A stretch of 64,000 nucleotides of DNA from Tetmemena sp. SeJ-2015 (GCA_027382625.1 JAJKFJ010022081.1:1-64000), one strand, 5' to 3'; numbered from the stretch's first letter, positions 10,268 through 23,882 are shown. Notes: generated by a model not told the origin, from the letters alone. Translations and numbers: made by a program.

Positions 10268-13200
10268 TTGATTTTTGAGGATCCTAAATTCCAAAAATCC
10301 CTTCTGAGAGCAACCAAGTCTATGACAAATCTAGTCCCTCTAGTTTTTGAAATGCAAAGCTTTAAAAGGTTTGGCTCCCAGAAAGACTTAAACATGAAGA
10401 AGCAAAAATCTCTGCCGAAGATTGATAGGTCTTCTTCAGAGGTGAAGAAGGACCATATCAAGATTGAGATTTAAGTTGTCTATAAGTTATTACTCCTTAT
10501 ATGATGAGGTAGAGTCACTTTAAGAAGATAAACTAGAAGAACCACAAATCCTCACAAACATCAACTTAAGAGACATCAATGAGAGAGACAACGACGAATC
10601 TCGGCTTCAGATCAATGATAGATCTGTGGATATATTCTTCGAGGATCAAAGACCAAAAGCGAATTCTATGAAGAAGGCAGAGCGCAACATGAACTATCAT
10701 TAGCTCATCCCAGGTTCTAAACCTGAACAAGATGGCAGCAATAACAATAATAGTGGTAATTATTTCCCAATGAAAAAACAGTAGACATTCACTCCTGCGA
10801 ACTAAGCAACTCTGGGCCAGAAATAGTATCTTCCCTCTGGTTTCGGAAACTTTGTGAGGAACATACCCAAAGACGCTAGTAGCATAGGAGGCAGGAGCAG
10901 TTCTAAGTCACCGAAGTCGCAAGCCAAGAAAAGTATCCGCATGGGTTCTAGTGTCCAGAATAATAATCAGCATACTCAAGTCTCTCAGATTGAGTTAAAA
11001 CTTCTCAAGAATCTGATTGGTCTAAAAACTTCAGCCGAGAAGCTAAAGGAGGAGTAAGAGCTTGAAGAATAGAGATAGAGGTTCATGGAGGAGAAATTCT
11101 ATCAGGAGCTGTGCGAATTCAAGAATACAATTGTAAACGCAGGCAGCAGTATAAGGTTTGATCGCATTTATTAGCCAGAAGAGGGTGATGAAGATCCTAA
11201 CAACACAACTACATTAACTAGAAAAGATGACTTGACTAAAGAGGAGAGAGAAGAAGTTGAAAAGAGGAAAAAAATAGAGGAGGAGTTAAATAGATCCCAA
11301 GATCAGACCTAGCTTATGATGCTTAAGCAATAAGAGTAGCAGGATAAGTTTTTGAATTTCCTGCTTAATGCAAACGAGATTAAGATGAGAGAGCTGGTAG
11401 GTACTGAAGATGAAAATAGCATGACTAGCGTTTTGCATGAGCAGAAGAAGCTTGGATCTATGCTATAGCATATTGCTCGCAAATTTGAGGCCCGAGAATA
11501 AGAGTGGGAGAAAGAATTCATCGCAGAGCAGCTGAGAATAAATAATGAATCTCTAGAAGGGGATATGCATTCAGAAGATGATGATGAGCGCTCAGATTCT
11601 TTTAGAATGGTGCATCGGGATACTAACAATAGAGGAGAGGATGAGGAAAACTCAAATAAAAAAAGAAAGAAAAACAAAGAGACGATCATAGACAAGCTAA
11701 ACAGAAGTTTACTGGAGGATGATGTCACGCCAGATGACATTTAAAATATGCTAATCAAGGATATGGAAGAGAAGAAAATTAAGGAAAGTTAAAGAAGGAA
11801 TAGAACTGGAAGGTAGAGGAAGAGATTGACTTTGAGATAGGTCGAAGTAATTAGAAGAGAATTCTCTTCGCTCTCAGATGAAGATAAAAATACTAAGAAA
11901 GTGCTAAGGAACTTGGACTCCATTCTTTCTTCGCTGAAGTTCTTCTAGAGATTTGACTATGACACCAGAATAAAGATTTACTAGCATGCGGAGTACTTGT
12001 CTTTGGATGCTCAGACCACAATTTTTAACCAGGGAGATTTCGGAGATAAGCTCTATGTTATTGTGAAAGGAAGAGTAGCTGTTTAAGTGAATTCCGCTGA
12101 GTATGGAAACTTGCCTGTAGTAGTTGCCACTCTTAATGATGGGGAGCAGTTTGGAGAACTCTCTCTAATTAAGCTGGATAAGCTGGAGGATAAAAGTAAG
12201 CAAGGGGAAATCTAAAGCTTAAACTTTCCCAAGAAAGAGGAGTTTGCAACAAGAAAAGCTTCTTGTATAGTAAGAATTTGCAATAAAGCTTAATTTAATG
12301 TTAGGTGGTTGAGCAGACGGATTTACTAGCCCTACCTAAAGAGATCAGCATATAGCTATATTAGCCTGATGCTGCACCAAAGAAGAGACTTTCCAGAATA
12401 TCAATCAGCAGAGACTTGATGCCCAAGGGCAGACAGAGAAAATAAGAAGAGAAAGATCCTCTTGCGGATAAAGATGAACTTAATAAGAAAATTAATTTCC
12501 TTCAATCAATCTCTATCTTCGAAGAAATAGATGCCTAGCTACTCATGCCAATAGCTGTGAATATGATGCCGTGCTAATGTTTAACATTTTATTCTCTCTT
12601 ATTGCACTTTCAATTTCGGAGAGTATATCATAAAGGAGGGAGAGGTACCAAAGGGACTTTACCTTATTAAAAGTGGCTAGTGCAAAGTTGCTTGCAGGAG
12701 AATAGCTGAGAGAGAAATGAAAAAGAGTGATCAGCAACAGCTCAACAAGAAATTAGGAGAGAAAAAAAAGATTAAGGACAAGAATCCTATCTTCAACGAG
12801 TTTGATACTGACAACTCAATTCTTAATGTAAATCTCATTCATTCCTTTAATCATTCTCTATAGGAGGTTAAATCCTTGAACAGAGTATTCTAAAACGACA
12901 GGATCTACGTTTCTTCAACAGGAGAACAAGTTAAAGGAAAGATCATGTATCAAGATATCGTAAGTAGTTCCAGTCTTAAGTATTTAACTAATTATAGTTG
13001 ACTTTCTCTTAACTGATGCCCAAGAATCACTTCGGTGGTAGATGTCTCCTCCCCTTTGAAATGTACATGAACCTGCGACGAATCTATTACGGGCAAGATG
13101 AATTGGAGAGATATTACCCCAGAGGTACTCATTCTGAGTAGGTGGAGAAGGAATCAGAGGAGCATTACTAGCTCAAATCTCTGCTTTCTGTGATAGCAGA

Positions 13201-13480
13201 TGCCGGGCAAGTAGAGGTCTATATTCTTGACAAGCATAATTAAAGTGTGTGAGAGTCAATATTAAATTTTAGCATGTAATGAGTTACATTCCAGACTTTA
13301 TCCTCAGGAAGAGTATTTGAAAAGATAGCAGTGACGAGGGAACCAGATAGACCTTACAATTTAGAGAAGATAGAGGAGATAAAAGAGGCCATGGTCAAAT
13401 GGGATCGCTATAAAGTAAACTGTGTAGAGAAGCTGTTTAAGTAAAAGTAGCTATTTGAAAGGAACAATCAAGCTAGATGA
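10268..13480 (+). CDS. Protein with two cyclic-nucleotide-binding domains
   Basis: A large protein with a long charged, disordered N-terminal half. It starts near MIFEDPKFQKSLLRATKSM; the true first segment is uncertain. An Asn/Ser-rich stretch follows, then Glu/Lys coiled-coil segments around 11040-11300. The first cNMP-binding domain is at about 11990-12340 (TTIFNQGDFGDKLYVIVKGR ... DGEQFGELSLI). A second one follows at about 12610-13110 (EYIIKEGEVPKGLYLIKSGQ ... NHFGGRCLLPFEMY). The C terminus (FEKIAVTREPDRPYNLEKIEE ...) ends at TGA 13478-13480. Frame changes near 12410, 12540, 13000 and 13250 show unplaced IESs or introns. No kinase or channel domain is visible, so it is a cAMP/cGMP-sensor-like protein rather than PKA or PKG. 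Function is inferred from the domains only. Confidence 0.75.
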
Positions 13481-13682
13481 TAAAACAAAAATAATCAATA
13501 GGCAATTTAAGCATTAAATATAATACAGTCACAATATAATAATTTCATAATTCTTTGAAAATGGAAATGATAAGAGAATCCTAGAATTTAATTTCGATAG
13601 AAGAATTCAAAATAGAGTATAAATTTTTACAAATTGGATTTTAGTTTCTTGATCTCTTTATTTCTAATTTTTATATTGAAAT

Positions 13683-14069
13683 ATGAAATTATCAACGAAA
13701 TCTTCTTCAAAGCAAAAGCTCCAAAGAATAAAGCAGAATGCAAGTCTCTCCCCTTCCAAGTTACAGCAACTTGAAGCGATGATTCTAAATTCTAAGTTCG
13801 ACTTTACTGAGCTCACTAGAATTCTTTTTATAATTAGTATTTTCTTGGAAAAGCAGATTCAGCAGCTGTTCATTCCAGCAGCCTTGACCAGACATAGGAT
13901 TCTTAAAGTTAAGATAAGAAAGTTTTAAGTTACAAAAGCGTTGACTCTTATCCTTTAAAGAAAAGCCACGGAAATAAAAATTAAAAATACATTTTTAAAC
14001 TTTAAAAAGCCAATACTAGCAAAAGAACTCTCGCATTGCAAACCTTTCAGCTTATTCAAACTCAATTGA
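13683..14069 (+). CDS. Small basic hypothetical protein
   Basis: An open frame of 128 codons with TAA as Gln, from MKLSTKSSSKQKLQRIKQ to SLFKLN, TGA 14067-14069. Rich in Lys, Ser and Leu, with a hydrophobic stretch (ILFIISIFL) in the middle. No family recognised. It ends 33 bases before the next ATG, so it could also be an upstream segment of that gene. Confidence 0.35.
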
Positions 14070-14102
14070 GGATTATTTCGTAAATTAAAAGTTCTATTTT
14101 TA

Positions 14103-17100
14103 ATGGACTTGAGAGGTCAAGAGGGAAATAATGGATCTAATAACTCTGCTTAGTAAATTTCTTTCCAACTTGATTAAGAAAATTTCAATAGAAATGTAAA
14201 TATAAACTCGTAAAACTCCTTATAAAATCCCTACCCTCAGAGTTCCTAAAACAAATATGAAATAAGAAAGAATTAAAGTGAAAAGAAAGTGCATAAGAGG
14301 GTGGAATAGGATGATGCAAGAATCTTATATCCTCCTCATTTCTAATCATATTAAGAACCTATCTCATAAATATATTGTGGCGCTATTATACTGCATTAAA
14401 TATATCGCAACTCTGCCTTTTGGTGTCTAAAACGATACCAATAGATAAATTGCGAAGAATAGCAGTAGCCAAGTTTAATCCTAGAGCCTCATTCAAAGTG
14501 ACTAACTTCAAACCCTTAAGCGAGAGTTGGAAAACGAGCTTAGTTTGAACTTTAAATAACTTAAAAGCGGAAATCTCAACAAACTGCGACAAAATTACTC
14601 AAATGATTTCCTAAGAGAACCTTCTGCTAATATTTTTAAAGAATAAACTACTATTTTAATCCTTCTAGAGATGGTTCCTAAAAGCTGCAGTAGTAATTTG
14701 AAACTCTAACTCATGTATACGGAGTAGATGTCGCATCTCAGCCATTAGGGAAGTTTCTCTAATCTCAAAGATAGTCATAGCTTAAATTTAACATCAAATG
14801 AACTTATCAGATGCATATTGGGAGAGAGGGGAAAATAAAATTTGAAAGAATTTATAAAATCGTAAGAATGCAAACTAAATTAAGCAGCAGTGAGCAAGTT
14901 GCTAATTAAACTGTTTCTTCTCTGCCAAGGGCCTCCGCTGCAAAACCTTCTGTGACTTCGAATCTGCTAACACCAGAAATCTAAATTAGCAAAGTTCCCA
15001 GCTCTGGAGCGAATCAAGGACAGTAAAATATGTCTTTTGGGTTACACAGAAATCGAGAAAACGTGGGAAGTGGGACCAATATCAACAGTAGCATGAACTT
15101 GTTGGTAACTCCTCCGAAGAATAAAATGAGTGGTGTAATGCACGCAACGAGCTATCAAAACAAGGACTTGATTATTCACAGAACTTCCAACTCTGTAATT
15201 TACAACGACAATCACGATTACTTAAAGAGGAAGGAGGAAAGAGAGAAGGTAAGCTAAACTTTAGAAGTTTCACCTATTCTCTTGCTTAAATGATGTATAG
15301 AACATCAGAGACAAGGGTTGGAACGCTCCTACTGACAAACCTTATCAATAATTTGGGGAATTCGCAAATGTCTACAAAGATTTCATATCAGATATCATAA
15401 ACTAATTTAAATGTGCTAACTGCCATCGAAGGTGTTAAGATGAACCTTCCTCACACGAGGGGAGCATTAGACATTCAAACCCATAAGAACATCAAGGCGA
15501 TGAAGAGAATAAATGAGAGCGGAAATAACTTTAGTAGCAGTAGCAGCTTTGCACAATAACTTGTTGAGCCGGGAAGGACTGTTAAAATTCTCAACCAATA
15601 CTAGAACTAGCTCAGAAAATTAAGAGCAGTGAATATGAGCATGTAGGGCTAGGTCTTTTAAGCTCCAGCCTCGAGAGGAAGTGGAACTGGAGGTTTATTT
15701 GGAAGAAAGAGATACTCTAATTAAGATCATCATAGAAAGCGAAAACATGGTCTCGATGAATAAGGCGACGGGATGGAGGACGAAGAAGAAGATGAGGAGC
15801 AGATATTAAAAGAGCAGCATTATGTAAGGCTGAAGAATACACGTTTGCACACCTCAAGCTTGAGGAGACTGATAGATCAAAGTGGAGATGGCAGTGACGT
15901 TTTGAAATAATTATTTATTCGAAATTAAGAATTTGAAGTCAGAGATTGCTTAAAGCTACTCGAGAGTCAAAGCAGTGAAGCATGGGATGATGATTAAAGA
16001 GATCATGCAAAATGCCCATCTCAATAGCTTATTTTATTTTTAGGTACAGAATAAATTACAAGACTGCTGTTCATAGTTTAAAATAAAATATTGAACATAA
16101 TTTAATTTCAGTACTTAAAGAAATATTCTGTAGTAAAATTTAATGTTCTAATCTATGAATATAATTAATTATTTATAAAGCAATAAATTTACTCTAAAGG
16201 GTGGCTTAAAATAAAGCCCATCTTATAATTTTAGATTTTGATTACTATCTATAAATATACTAAAGGGTTTATCTTTCATAGTAGGCGATAATCCGTGGAG
16301 ACTCCATTAGAAAGTGAAGGTTTTAAATTAGAGCCAGTGGAGAATGATTCTTCCACCTTCATAACAGGCATTTAAGATAAGAGTTCAAACCTTGGCCAAG
16401 GAACAGTCAATAAAAAACTCTCTTAGGCTTCCACTAATTCAAAAACCTAGCCTTCATCCCCAAACAAGAGTTTGTATTCCAAGCTCAGAAATATTTCTTC
16501 ACAGAGAGGAATTTAAAACGACTCTCGTGCTTCTTCTTCACAGCAGTATAATCTCACAGAGAGGAAGAAGGAAATCATAGACAGATTCAAGAACAAGACT
16601 CAGATAGAGCAGAAAGAATACAATAATTAAAGCGAGGGATATCAAGCCTTTTCAAGGTAGAGTCAGCAGCAGCCCTCTTTTTCTTAATAGCAATCAGAGC
16701 CAATAATCTTCATCCCAAATTTCCACAACAAGAAAGCTAAGGTCATAAGAATCAATGATCTGGCAAAGCTTCAAGCTGGAGGAACAGTCACCAATAAGAA
16801 CACTTCCCTAGGGGCTTTTTCATCTCAGTTCGGTATAAAAAGCCAAGATGAGAAAATTTCGAGTTTCCAAGATGCTGTGAACAACTCAAGTAGTCACTAG
16901 AACTTTCAACCAAGTGGACAACTTTATTGAACACGATTAATCAAAAGAAGCAAACTGGGAACGTTAATTATCATAAGAAGTTACAAGATGAGTTCGAAAG
17001 GTATGATCAAATATTCACAAGCCATTTCTCTTCTTTGCATTAAACCCTAAACAAAGAAACTTCAGGGATGGTTACAAATTCTGAGACTCCTCGAGTTGGC

Positions 17101-18488
17101 TCAATGATTAATCAGCTAATTTAAAATCAATACATTAATAAGACTCATCATCAGTAGAATTTTAATCCTTAGAGCTATCTCTCAGCCCAATCTTCTCACA
17201 TAATTGGTGCAACCCCAAAGAGGGGTATGTCTAGAGATGGTTCTCAACAGTCAGAGTCAATTTCCCCAATGACAAAACTAAATGGGAAGATCTTGAGCGT
17301 AGGAGCAAAGCCAAAGAAATCGTCTATGATGGTAAAGAATGCAACTAATGTTGGCAAAGGAGCAAACGAATATAGCATAACTCCGTTTCCTATTCCAGGT
17401 GGAATTAAAAATACACTTACAGTTTAAAGTAACCCTCTGAATAAGAAAACGATTTCTTCAAGTCAAGGAGGTGTCACAAATGCAAATGGCTATTCAAATT
17501 AAGCCAGTGGTTTAGCTGTTAGATAGCCTAAAAATTGTAAGACTTTGCCAATTTGTATTAATTTTTGTAGTTGAGTTTCGGCTTTCTAAGCAAGAAAAAG
17601 AGTAGGTTCTGATTTCTGCAATCACAAACTCCATTAAGTTTTAAAATGAGCATGATGAGTAGAAATTACTGGAGATGCTGAGTGAGGAGTAGCTTTTCAA
17701 AGAATGTTGCTAACTACTCAAAGATTATTTTCAAGTGAACTTTCTAAATGAGCTAAAGGAAAATAAAGTGCTTATTTTTAGACTGTACAAGCTCTATCTT
17801 TTGCATTCACTCTCTATGAACTTCAAATAGATCGACGAGAATTAGAATCAAGCAAACTAAGTCACCTATTTTAAGCGTCATCAAAAGCAAAATCTAAACG
17901 GCTAATTGGAGGAAGTTGTCTCAATGGCAAGCGACTCTTCGGACGATGAATAGAACTATAGAGGTGAAAATGGTTCTGGAGCTTTTAAGCAAAAGATGAA
18001 TGGGTTTATCCGATTGTTGTAAGAAATTTTGAGCCCAGCAGAGAAAGAATCATTGGAACTTGATTCTGTCTTCTAACTCAAATCCATAATTGATATATAA
18101 AAGTGACCATTTATCTACTATCCATAATTGATATATAAAAGTGACCATTTATCTACTATCCTTAGTAAAGTCCTATTACGAGAAGAAGGGAAGTATGGCA
18201 GAGTCACTGACAGAGACTCTCTATGCTATGATGTGCGAGCGCCCTACGATATTAGACTCAAAGAAGCGCTTCTTCTTTAAATCTTACGAAGATTTTGATG
18301 CATCACATCAAGGCCACGATAGCAGCTCGCATGTGAAGAAGATAAGGAATCTTTACTTTGAGCTTGAGTAGATGAGACTTAAAGCAGAGAAGGAAAGACT
18401 CACCAACTATAGAGAGATGATAGAGTCGATACTGCTTAACACAGCTGTGCAAGGTGGAATAGGGTTGAGCCCAATGAAGAAGATATGA
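14103..18488 (+). CDS. Large Gln/Ser/Asn-rich hypothetical protein (possibly two genes)
   Basis: Not recognised. Starts MDLRGQEGNNGSNNSAQQ at 14103 and ends LNTAVQGGIGLSPMKKI, TGA 18486-18488. Segments include a basic patch with GRKRYSNQDHHRKRKHG and an acidic stretch (EDEEEDEEQ) near 15770, a Ser/Pro/Lys region at 17220-17430, and a helix-rich C terminus (LEMLSEEQLFKECCQLLKDY; FELEQMRLKAEKERL). The frame that leaves the 15.4-16.0 kb segment stays open through an AT-rich stretch (16020-16300) into the 16.3 kb segment, and the second half has no upstream in-frame ATG. I therefore list one gene, but two genes remain possible. Several unplaced IESs are implied (near 16930, 17540, 17600). The C-terminal junction at 18082-18161 holds a duplicated IES. 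Confidence 0.5.
18086..18161 (+). repeat. Tandemly duplicated IES (2 x 38 bp), three ATCC pointers
   Basis: ATCC occurs at 18082-18085, 18120-18123 and 18158-18161. The two 38-base intervals between them are identical and contain TGA in frame. Deleting both copies joins VFQLKS to LVKSYYEKKGSMAESL in frame. So the whole IES plus pointer has been duplicated head to tail inside one MDS-MDS junction. Confidence 0.82.
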
Positions 18489-18659
18489 GATTAGGTTAAA
18501 TTTTAAGAATATCATAATCCCAATTTTTATCACTGTGATTGGTTGAATATATATGCTTGTAAAGTTTTCCTCTGTTATATTTTAGTCTCTGTGATTATGA
18601 TTATCTAATAGAATTAAATTTGTATTATTATCGTCTCTAAATTAATTCATTAATCTTTA

Positions 18660-21211
18660 ATGAGAGCGTTAGTCAACACTGCTAAACTTAGACTTGCCCA
18701 GTCCTAACGAAGTTCTCCTTAAAGGGACATCCAGAGTATCATCCTCTAGGGAGGAGTGGATAAATAAAGAGCATTCAAAGAGAGGGAAGATGCAGAAAAG
18801 CTTCTGAGAAGGCAAACAAGTAGGAAAGAAAGAATCAAAAGGATTTTATATAATGAGGCATTTGATATGTTAAAATATGTTATCATATTTTAGGATGGCT
18901 TACAATAATTCAGAGAGGAGGGAGAGCTGGATTCAGCAAATTGAAAGAGATCCAGAGTTCGTTGAATGTAATTTAATAATTGACACACTTGCTTTCTTTT
19001 TTACACAACTTCTTTTAGAATATCGTAAAGGGAATATACCAATCATCCATCCTGATCATCATAAGTTTATTCTATTAGAAAATTTCTTAATTACCTTCTT
19101 AAGTTTCGAGATTTTGGAGCTCGAACTTCTCTGAAACTAGATAGAACTTCAGCGATCAAGACCCACAAGATCTATGACAGTAATTTAAAGTAGAAGACTT
19201 AACAAGAATTTTGTAGGTCAAGAGTATCGCTCTGATCAGCCGCATATCAAAAATAATTTCAGAGAGAAGAAGCACCATAAAATGGTTTCAGGTCAAGAGT
19301 TTAAATACCAGCCTTTAGTTTTTATTTTAAACTTATTTGGAGAATTAAATTTAGCCTTAAACTAACGACCAAAGGATCAACGAGGCTTTGAGATCAGTGA
19401 CTGCTCTCTCCACTGAAGTAAAAAATCAAAAGAATTCATTTATGCTTTAACTAATAAATTTTCCTATAGCCTTTGAATACTTTGCTAGTTAAACTACCAA
19501 AATGGAGAGTTCATGACAATGAATTAATTATATATCTTTATGGTTATTTTCTAAAAGACAGAACTAAATGGATGAACAAAAACGATTTCAATGCACAAAT
19601 GACTTCTCGAGACAAAACTTGGGAGCGCTATGATAAAAACTATGGAGTCTATCCAGAGCCCTACAATGATTTCTAAGTGCAATTTAGATCTACGAATAAT
19701 CAAACCTCCTCCCACGTAAACCCATCTACGATAGTAACTCAAGAGTTCAATATGAGTTTTCTAAACTCGAAGTCGCAAGTTAATCATGACTCTCTTCAAT
19801 AAATAGAGAGTAAAATTGCCAAGAGAGGATCTGTAGTGGACCGATCAACAACTTCTTCTTACAGCTTAAAAAAGCAAGAAAAGAAGATATTCGACTCTTC
19901 GTTTCCTGCAGATACAACTTGGAAATAAAGACTAATTCAATCCATCTCATTGAGACAGAGATCGCACTTAAATTAAAGCTTGAAAATGAAAGTAGGAGAG
20001 GCAGAAGATTCCTTCTCTAATAGAAACTATGCATACAATATTTTGAACATGGATCCAGAGGAACAGGCAAAGCAGTAAGATGAGGCAGAGGATATAATCT
20101 AAAAAACTACAACACCCAACACCAAAGTTAATGAGTTCTTTAAATTCAATAGAACCTCTGAGCTTAATTAAATCATTTAGTATTTGAGCCTTAACTGTCA
20201 AAAATTCACCAAGACGTTAAAATTTGGTGATGGCTGGATAACTCTCGCGAGTTATTTCTGAGTCTTACGATTCTCCGAACAAAAGAGGAGATGACGCCAA
20301 AGATAGCCAGCCACCTAGAATTTCATCGCCAGTTTAAATTAAGAAGAAAAAAATCATTAGCCTAGCTGAAACAAAACCTCAAACAGCAGCAAAGCTTCTC
20401 AACTATGCAATGAAAAATGCTCATTATAGATATTTATAATGAATAGAAGTTATACGAACTCATGGCAGTATCAAATAATTTAGCCATCACAATAAACGAA
20501 CACTCGTATAGCACCACCAATTGTGGATCTCTCTGACTCTCACATCATCCATGAGCTTGACAAAGTTAAAACCTATTATAATAGTCTAGCAGGCAGGTTG
20601 AGCTTGAAAAGTAGTGAAGCAGGTTCATATCGAAGTCTCGAAAAAAGCAGATTAAACATGAAGTCTAAAGGACGATAAACGGCTGTTAGCTCCACTGTAA
20701 GCGGAACTGGGAGAGTGAAGAGTTCTATGTTGCAGAGTGCAGCCGGAAGTAGAAGAGAAGAAAGTGACTTGGCGAGTACTCAAGCTGAATAAAAGCAGCT
20801 CTAATTCGATAGAAATGCATTTAAGGAAATCACAGCAACTCCAATAAGCTTTGTGAAAGATGAAGCTGCTAAGAATAATCAGAGATTCTCAAGGAGTAAT
20901 TAACCAAGTCCAGTTTAAATTCAAAAATATCCTATGAACTCAAGTGGAAGTTTAAGTTTTAAATTTAAAGATCTTGGATGCCTAGAGATTCATTAAATAA
21001 CACAAGCGTTAATTTCAGTGAGAAAATTAACAAAGGAAGGGCTTCAGTTATGGATAGCACTTCGATTAAAGATGCAATAGATAAGTTTTCAGCAATCTAT
21101 TTTTATGTTATGGTTAAGTACTTCAACAGAGAAGATTAAAAAGTTGAGTCACCGAAGGGATCTCAAAAGAAAGGGACTACCTTATTGAAGTTTAGTAAAA
21201 ATATTAACTGA
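18660..21211 (+). CDS. Ser/Arg/Lys-rich hypothetical protein
   Basis: Starts MRALVNTAKLRLAQSQRSSP and runs into basic helix (FKEREDAEKLLRRQTSRKER). A 28-base insert near 18868-18896, readable as GT..AG intron or ATG-pointer IES, precedes MAYNNSERRESWIQQIERDP. Later segments include TKWMNKNDFNAQMTSRDKTW (19.59 kb) and FNMSFLNSKSQVNHDSLQ (19.75 kb). Then come FGDGWITLASYSESYD (20.22 kb) and VDLSDSHIIHELDKVKTYYN (20.53 kb). Ends FSKNIN, TGA 21209-21211. Rich in Ser, Lys, Gln and Asn; no catalytic motif, signal or membrane segment. Several frame shifts (18.96-19.14, 19.33-19.47, 20.26, 20.44, 20.98 kb) mark unplaced IESs. Possibly a cytoskeletal or centrosomal protein by composition, but that is a guess. 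Confidence 0.5.
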
Positions 21212-21287
21212 ATTAATACACTATAAGACTTAAAGTACGAATCTAAATTTATCTAAACTATTCGTTATGCTATAAAGCTACTTAAAG

Positions 21288-23882
21288 TCATAGAAAAGAA
21301 TTATTGATGTTTTTGGGAGAATACACCTTTCTTTTAAGAGACCTCATAACCTTTTTGTGTTCATCCAAATGAGCAGGTATCAATACTTTCTTTTGAGCAA
21401 ACTCCTTGCATCAGATTTGAAGAACTAAGAAATGAGATTTAGTTTCAAAATGTACTTACTTTATCTTGAGACTATTCTTCGACGATGGTGCGGTTGGCTT
21501 TTATGTCAAAGTCTTGACTCTTTTAATTTCTTTTATGAATAGACTTCCCACTTCCTTCAAATTAGCTGAACTAGTTATATTGCTGCTGCATCCCAATCTT
21601 TGAATAATTCAGTTTCCTGCCTTGAGACTTATTATTTATACTCATCCTTTGCTGAACAAATGACTAGTTATTTGACTGGCTAACTGATCTGTTGATGTGC
21701 AATCTATCGCTCAAGGTGTTATTGTTGTTATTTACTTTAATAGGCCTCTACTGAATAATTGTGCTATTATGCCGATTATTAAAAGGCACCTTGATAGCTT
21801 ATTAGGCATGAGAGGGTTATTGTAGCAGAGGAAACCTAAGGCTGATAGATATTAGGGTAAGTAGTTTGATAGCCGCTGCTGATATTTCCTGAATTCTGGT
21901 TCATCGCATAGTTTTCAATCAAGTTAATAGCAAAAGTTTAGCTTCTGAGATTCATTGCATCCAATCCTCTTGAGTTTTAAGTTGGCGAGGATAGACTTGA
22001 ATTAGGATTGATGGCCAAAATTTAAGCACTCTTTAATGGAAGATGTGGAGAGCCTGCACTACTAACTTACTAAGTGATAGCTCTCTGATGCTTAAAGTTA
22101 TTTATAATTGATTCTATCAACTACTCTTTGCTCAAGATATTATAAAGATAATTCTCATGTAAGTTTAAGCTCTTGTCTTAATGTTAATTAAGTGAAGGGC
22201 GTCTTTTCAAAGTGTGATTGCTAAATTAGTTCAATTAAGAGATTTTCTCCTTGTTTATTGGTGATAATAAAAATAGAAAAATTATCATAAAAAGCAAATT
22301 TTTAAACATGAGCAGAGAGTATAATTTTTATACATTTATTAAATACGCTTATAGTGCTAAAATAGAGCAATAGATTATTTTTGGAATGTTTTAAACAATT
22401 GTTTATATTTTATGCAACTTTATAAATATATATTTAATTTTGATGATGTGTTGTAAGAATTTATGGTTGAATTAGCTCTGAGTAGCTCACCAATTTTGAT
22501 ATTTGTGTCTCTATTGATCGTTTAAAAGTTCATCGAAGGATCTTCAAGCAAATTTAAATTAAATAAAGCTGAGATGTAAAGTTAAATATAGACCTCTATC
22601 CATTTACTTCTTGCATTGTTTGCCTTTCTTTCTTGTTTTTCTTAAGACTTCTTTGGTTTCTCCTTATCTCATTTTTATACACACTCAAACGCTCCAGTCT
22701 TTAGTTGGTACTAGATATGGATGTTTATCTTGCCTTATTTGAAAGTAGTTGATCTATCAATAAGCCAGGTTTCATATTCACTTGCTTAAAATGCTGAAGA
22801 TTAGGTATATTTATCTATCAAATGCTGAATGTTTTAGGAGTTTTAGTTCTCTTAATTCAGCTTATCTGCTTCAATTTAGGTTTTTGAATCTTACAAGTCT
22901 TGTATTTACTAGTAATTTTGAGAAATCTTGTTTGCTTGCTGTATTTGTTTTTAGAGAATAAGTGGTGTAGCAGTTGTTTCAAGTGTCTATGGAGGAGATA
23001 TAGAGCTCCCTCTTTTGTGCTTCTTCACTTGGAGGCAGGAAGCTTCTATTCTAAATAGTCTTCAGATTAAAAATACTTAAAAGTGCACTAGAAACAAAAA
23101 TGAATGCTGTAATTATCTTAATCGACAGTGGTGATAAGAACTTTGTTGGGCCTATTCTTTGAATTGGCTTTGAGTCCTATCTCCAGAAAGGTTTCTATGT
23201 CTTTTCTTTTAATAGTGGTTGCATTATTTTTGGCTTCTGCTCTTCTTTGCTTTCTTAAATCTCCTCCACAAAGTAGCCATGTCCTCTTGGATGTTTGAGT
23301 AGTCTGAATTGTTTAAATACCTCCTTGCTTATTCTTAGTTGTTCATCATATCTTCTTCTTTCAGAAGTTCGTTGTCTCTAATCAATCAGCATTTACTGTA
23401 AACCATATATTCGTTCTAATTTTATATTAAAAATCTATTCTATGGATTATTTGGCTGAAGTTTGAATCCCCTAGAGGCTCGCTCCCATTTTAAGGAATGA
23501 GACCAGTAGCACTTTTTCTTGACTCAGCTATTTCTTTAAGTTTCTTCTTGCTATGGTATTGATTTATTCTGAGAGGGGGTCTTTATAGAATATTTTCTAG
23601 AATTCTTTCGATTTAAATTGTATCGAGAAAATTTTTTTTTAAGAGTATTATAATTAACTGACTACCCTTATCTTTATTCTTCAATAAATTTTGGAGAAGA
23701 ATCCAAAAACTAAATAAGAAATACTTACTCGACAGGTACTTGCACTATATCTTGTCCAATCTATAACAAGTTGAAAATCAAGATAATCTCTTTACTTTAA
23801 CTGCATAGCTAAGTTTTTCATAGACCTTGTCCGGACCAGAGTTTAGGTCTTGAAACTCTTCTAAAAGCATACTGTAATCCAT
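21288..23882 (-). CDS. Hypothetical basic protein
   Basis: Minus-strand gene starting MDYSMLLEEFQDLNSGPDK at 23882. The 23763-23789 IES interrupts it early. A well-formed block near 23370-23200 reads RRYDEQLRISKEVFKQFRLL and then HPRGHGYFVEEIQESKEEQK. Further reading frames with Gln codons continue to a C terminus KKVLIPAHLDEHKKVMRSL...SPKNINNSFL, TGA at 21290-21288. Family not recognised; the KHPRGHGYF block is the most distinctive search query. It starts back to back with the plus-strand gene on its right, so the two share a short upstream region. Many frame changes between 21.9 and 23.1 kb are unresolved. Confidence 0.5.
23763..23789 (-). other. IES 27 bp, pointer AGATT (minus strand)
   Basis: AATCT on the plus strand at 23758-23762 and 23785-23789. 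Removal joins YAVKVKR to LDKIQCKYLSSK and eliminates an in-frame TGA. Confidence 0.8.

Noticed and set aside
11309..11740. 143-codon Ser-rich minus-strand ORF
   Set aside because: Antisense of the Glu/Asp-rich linker of the cNMP-binding protein, whose plus frame continues on both sides.
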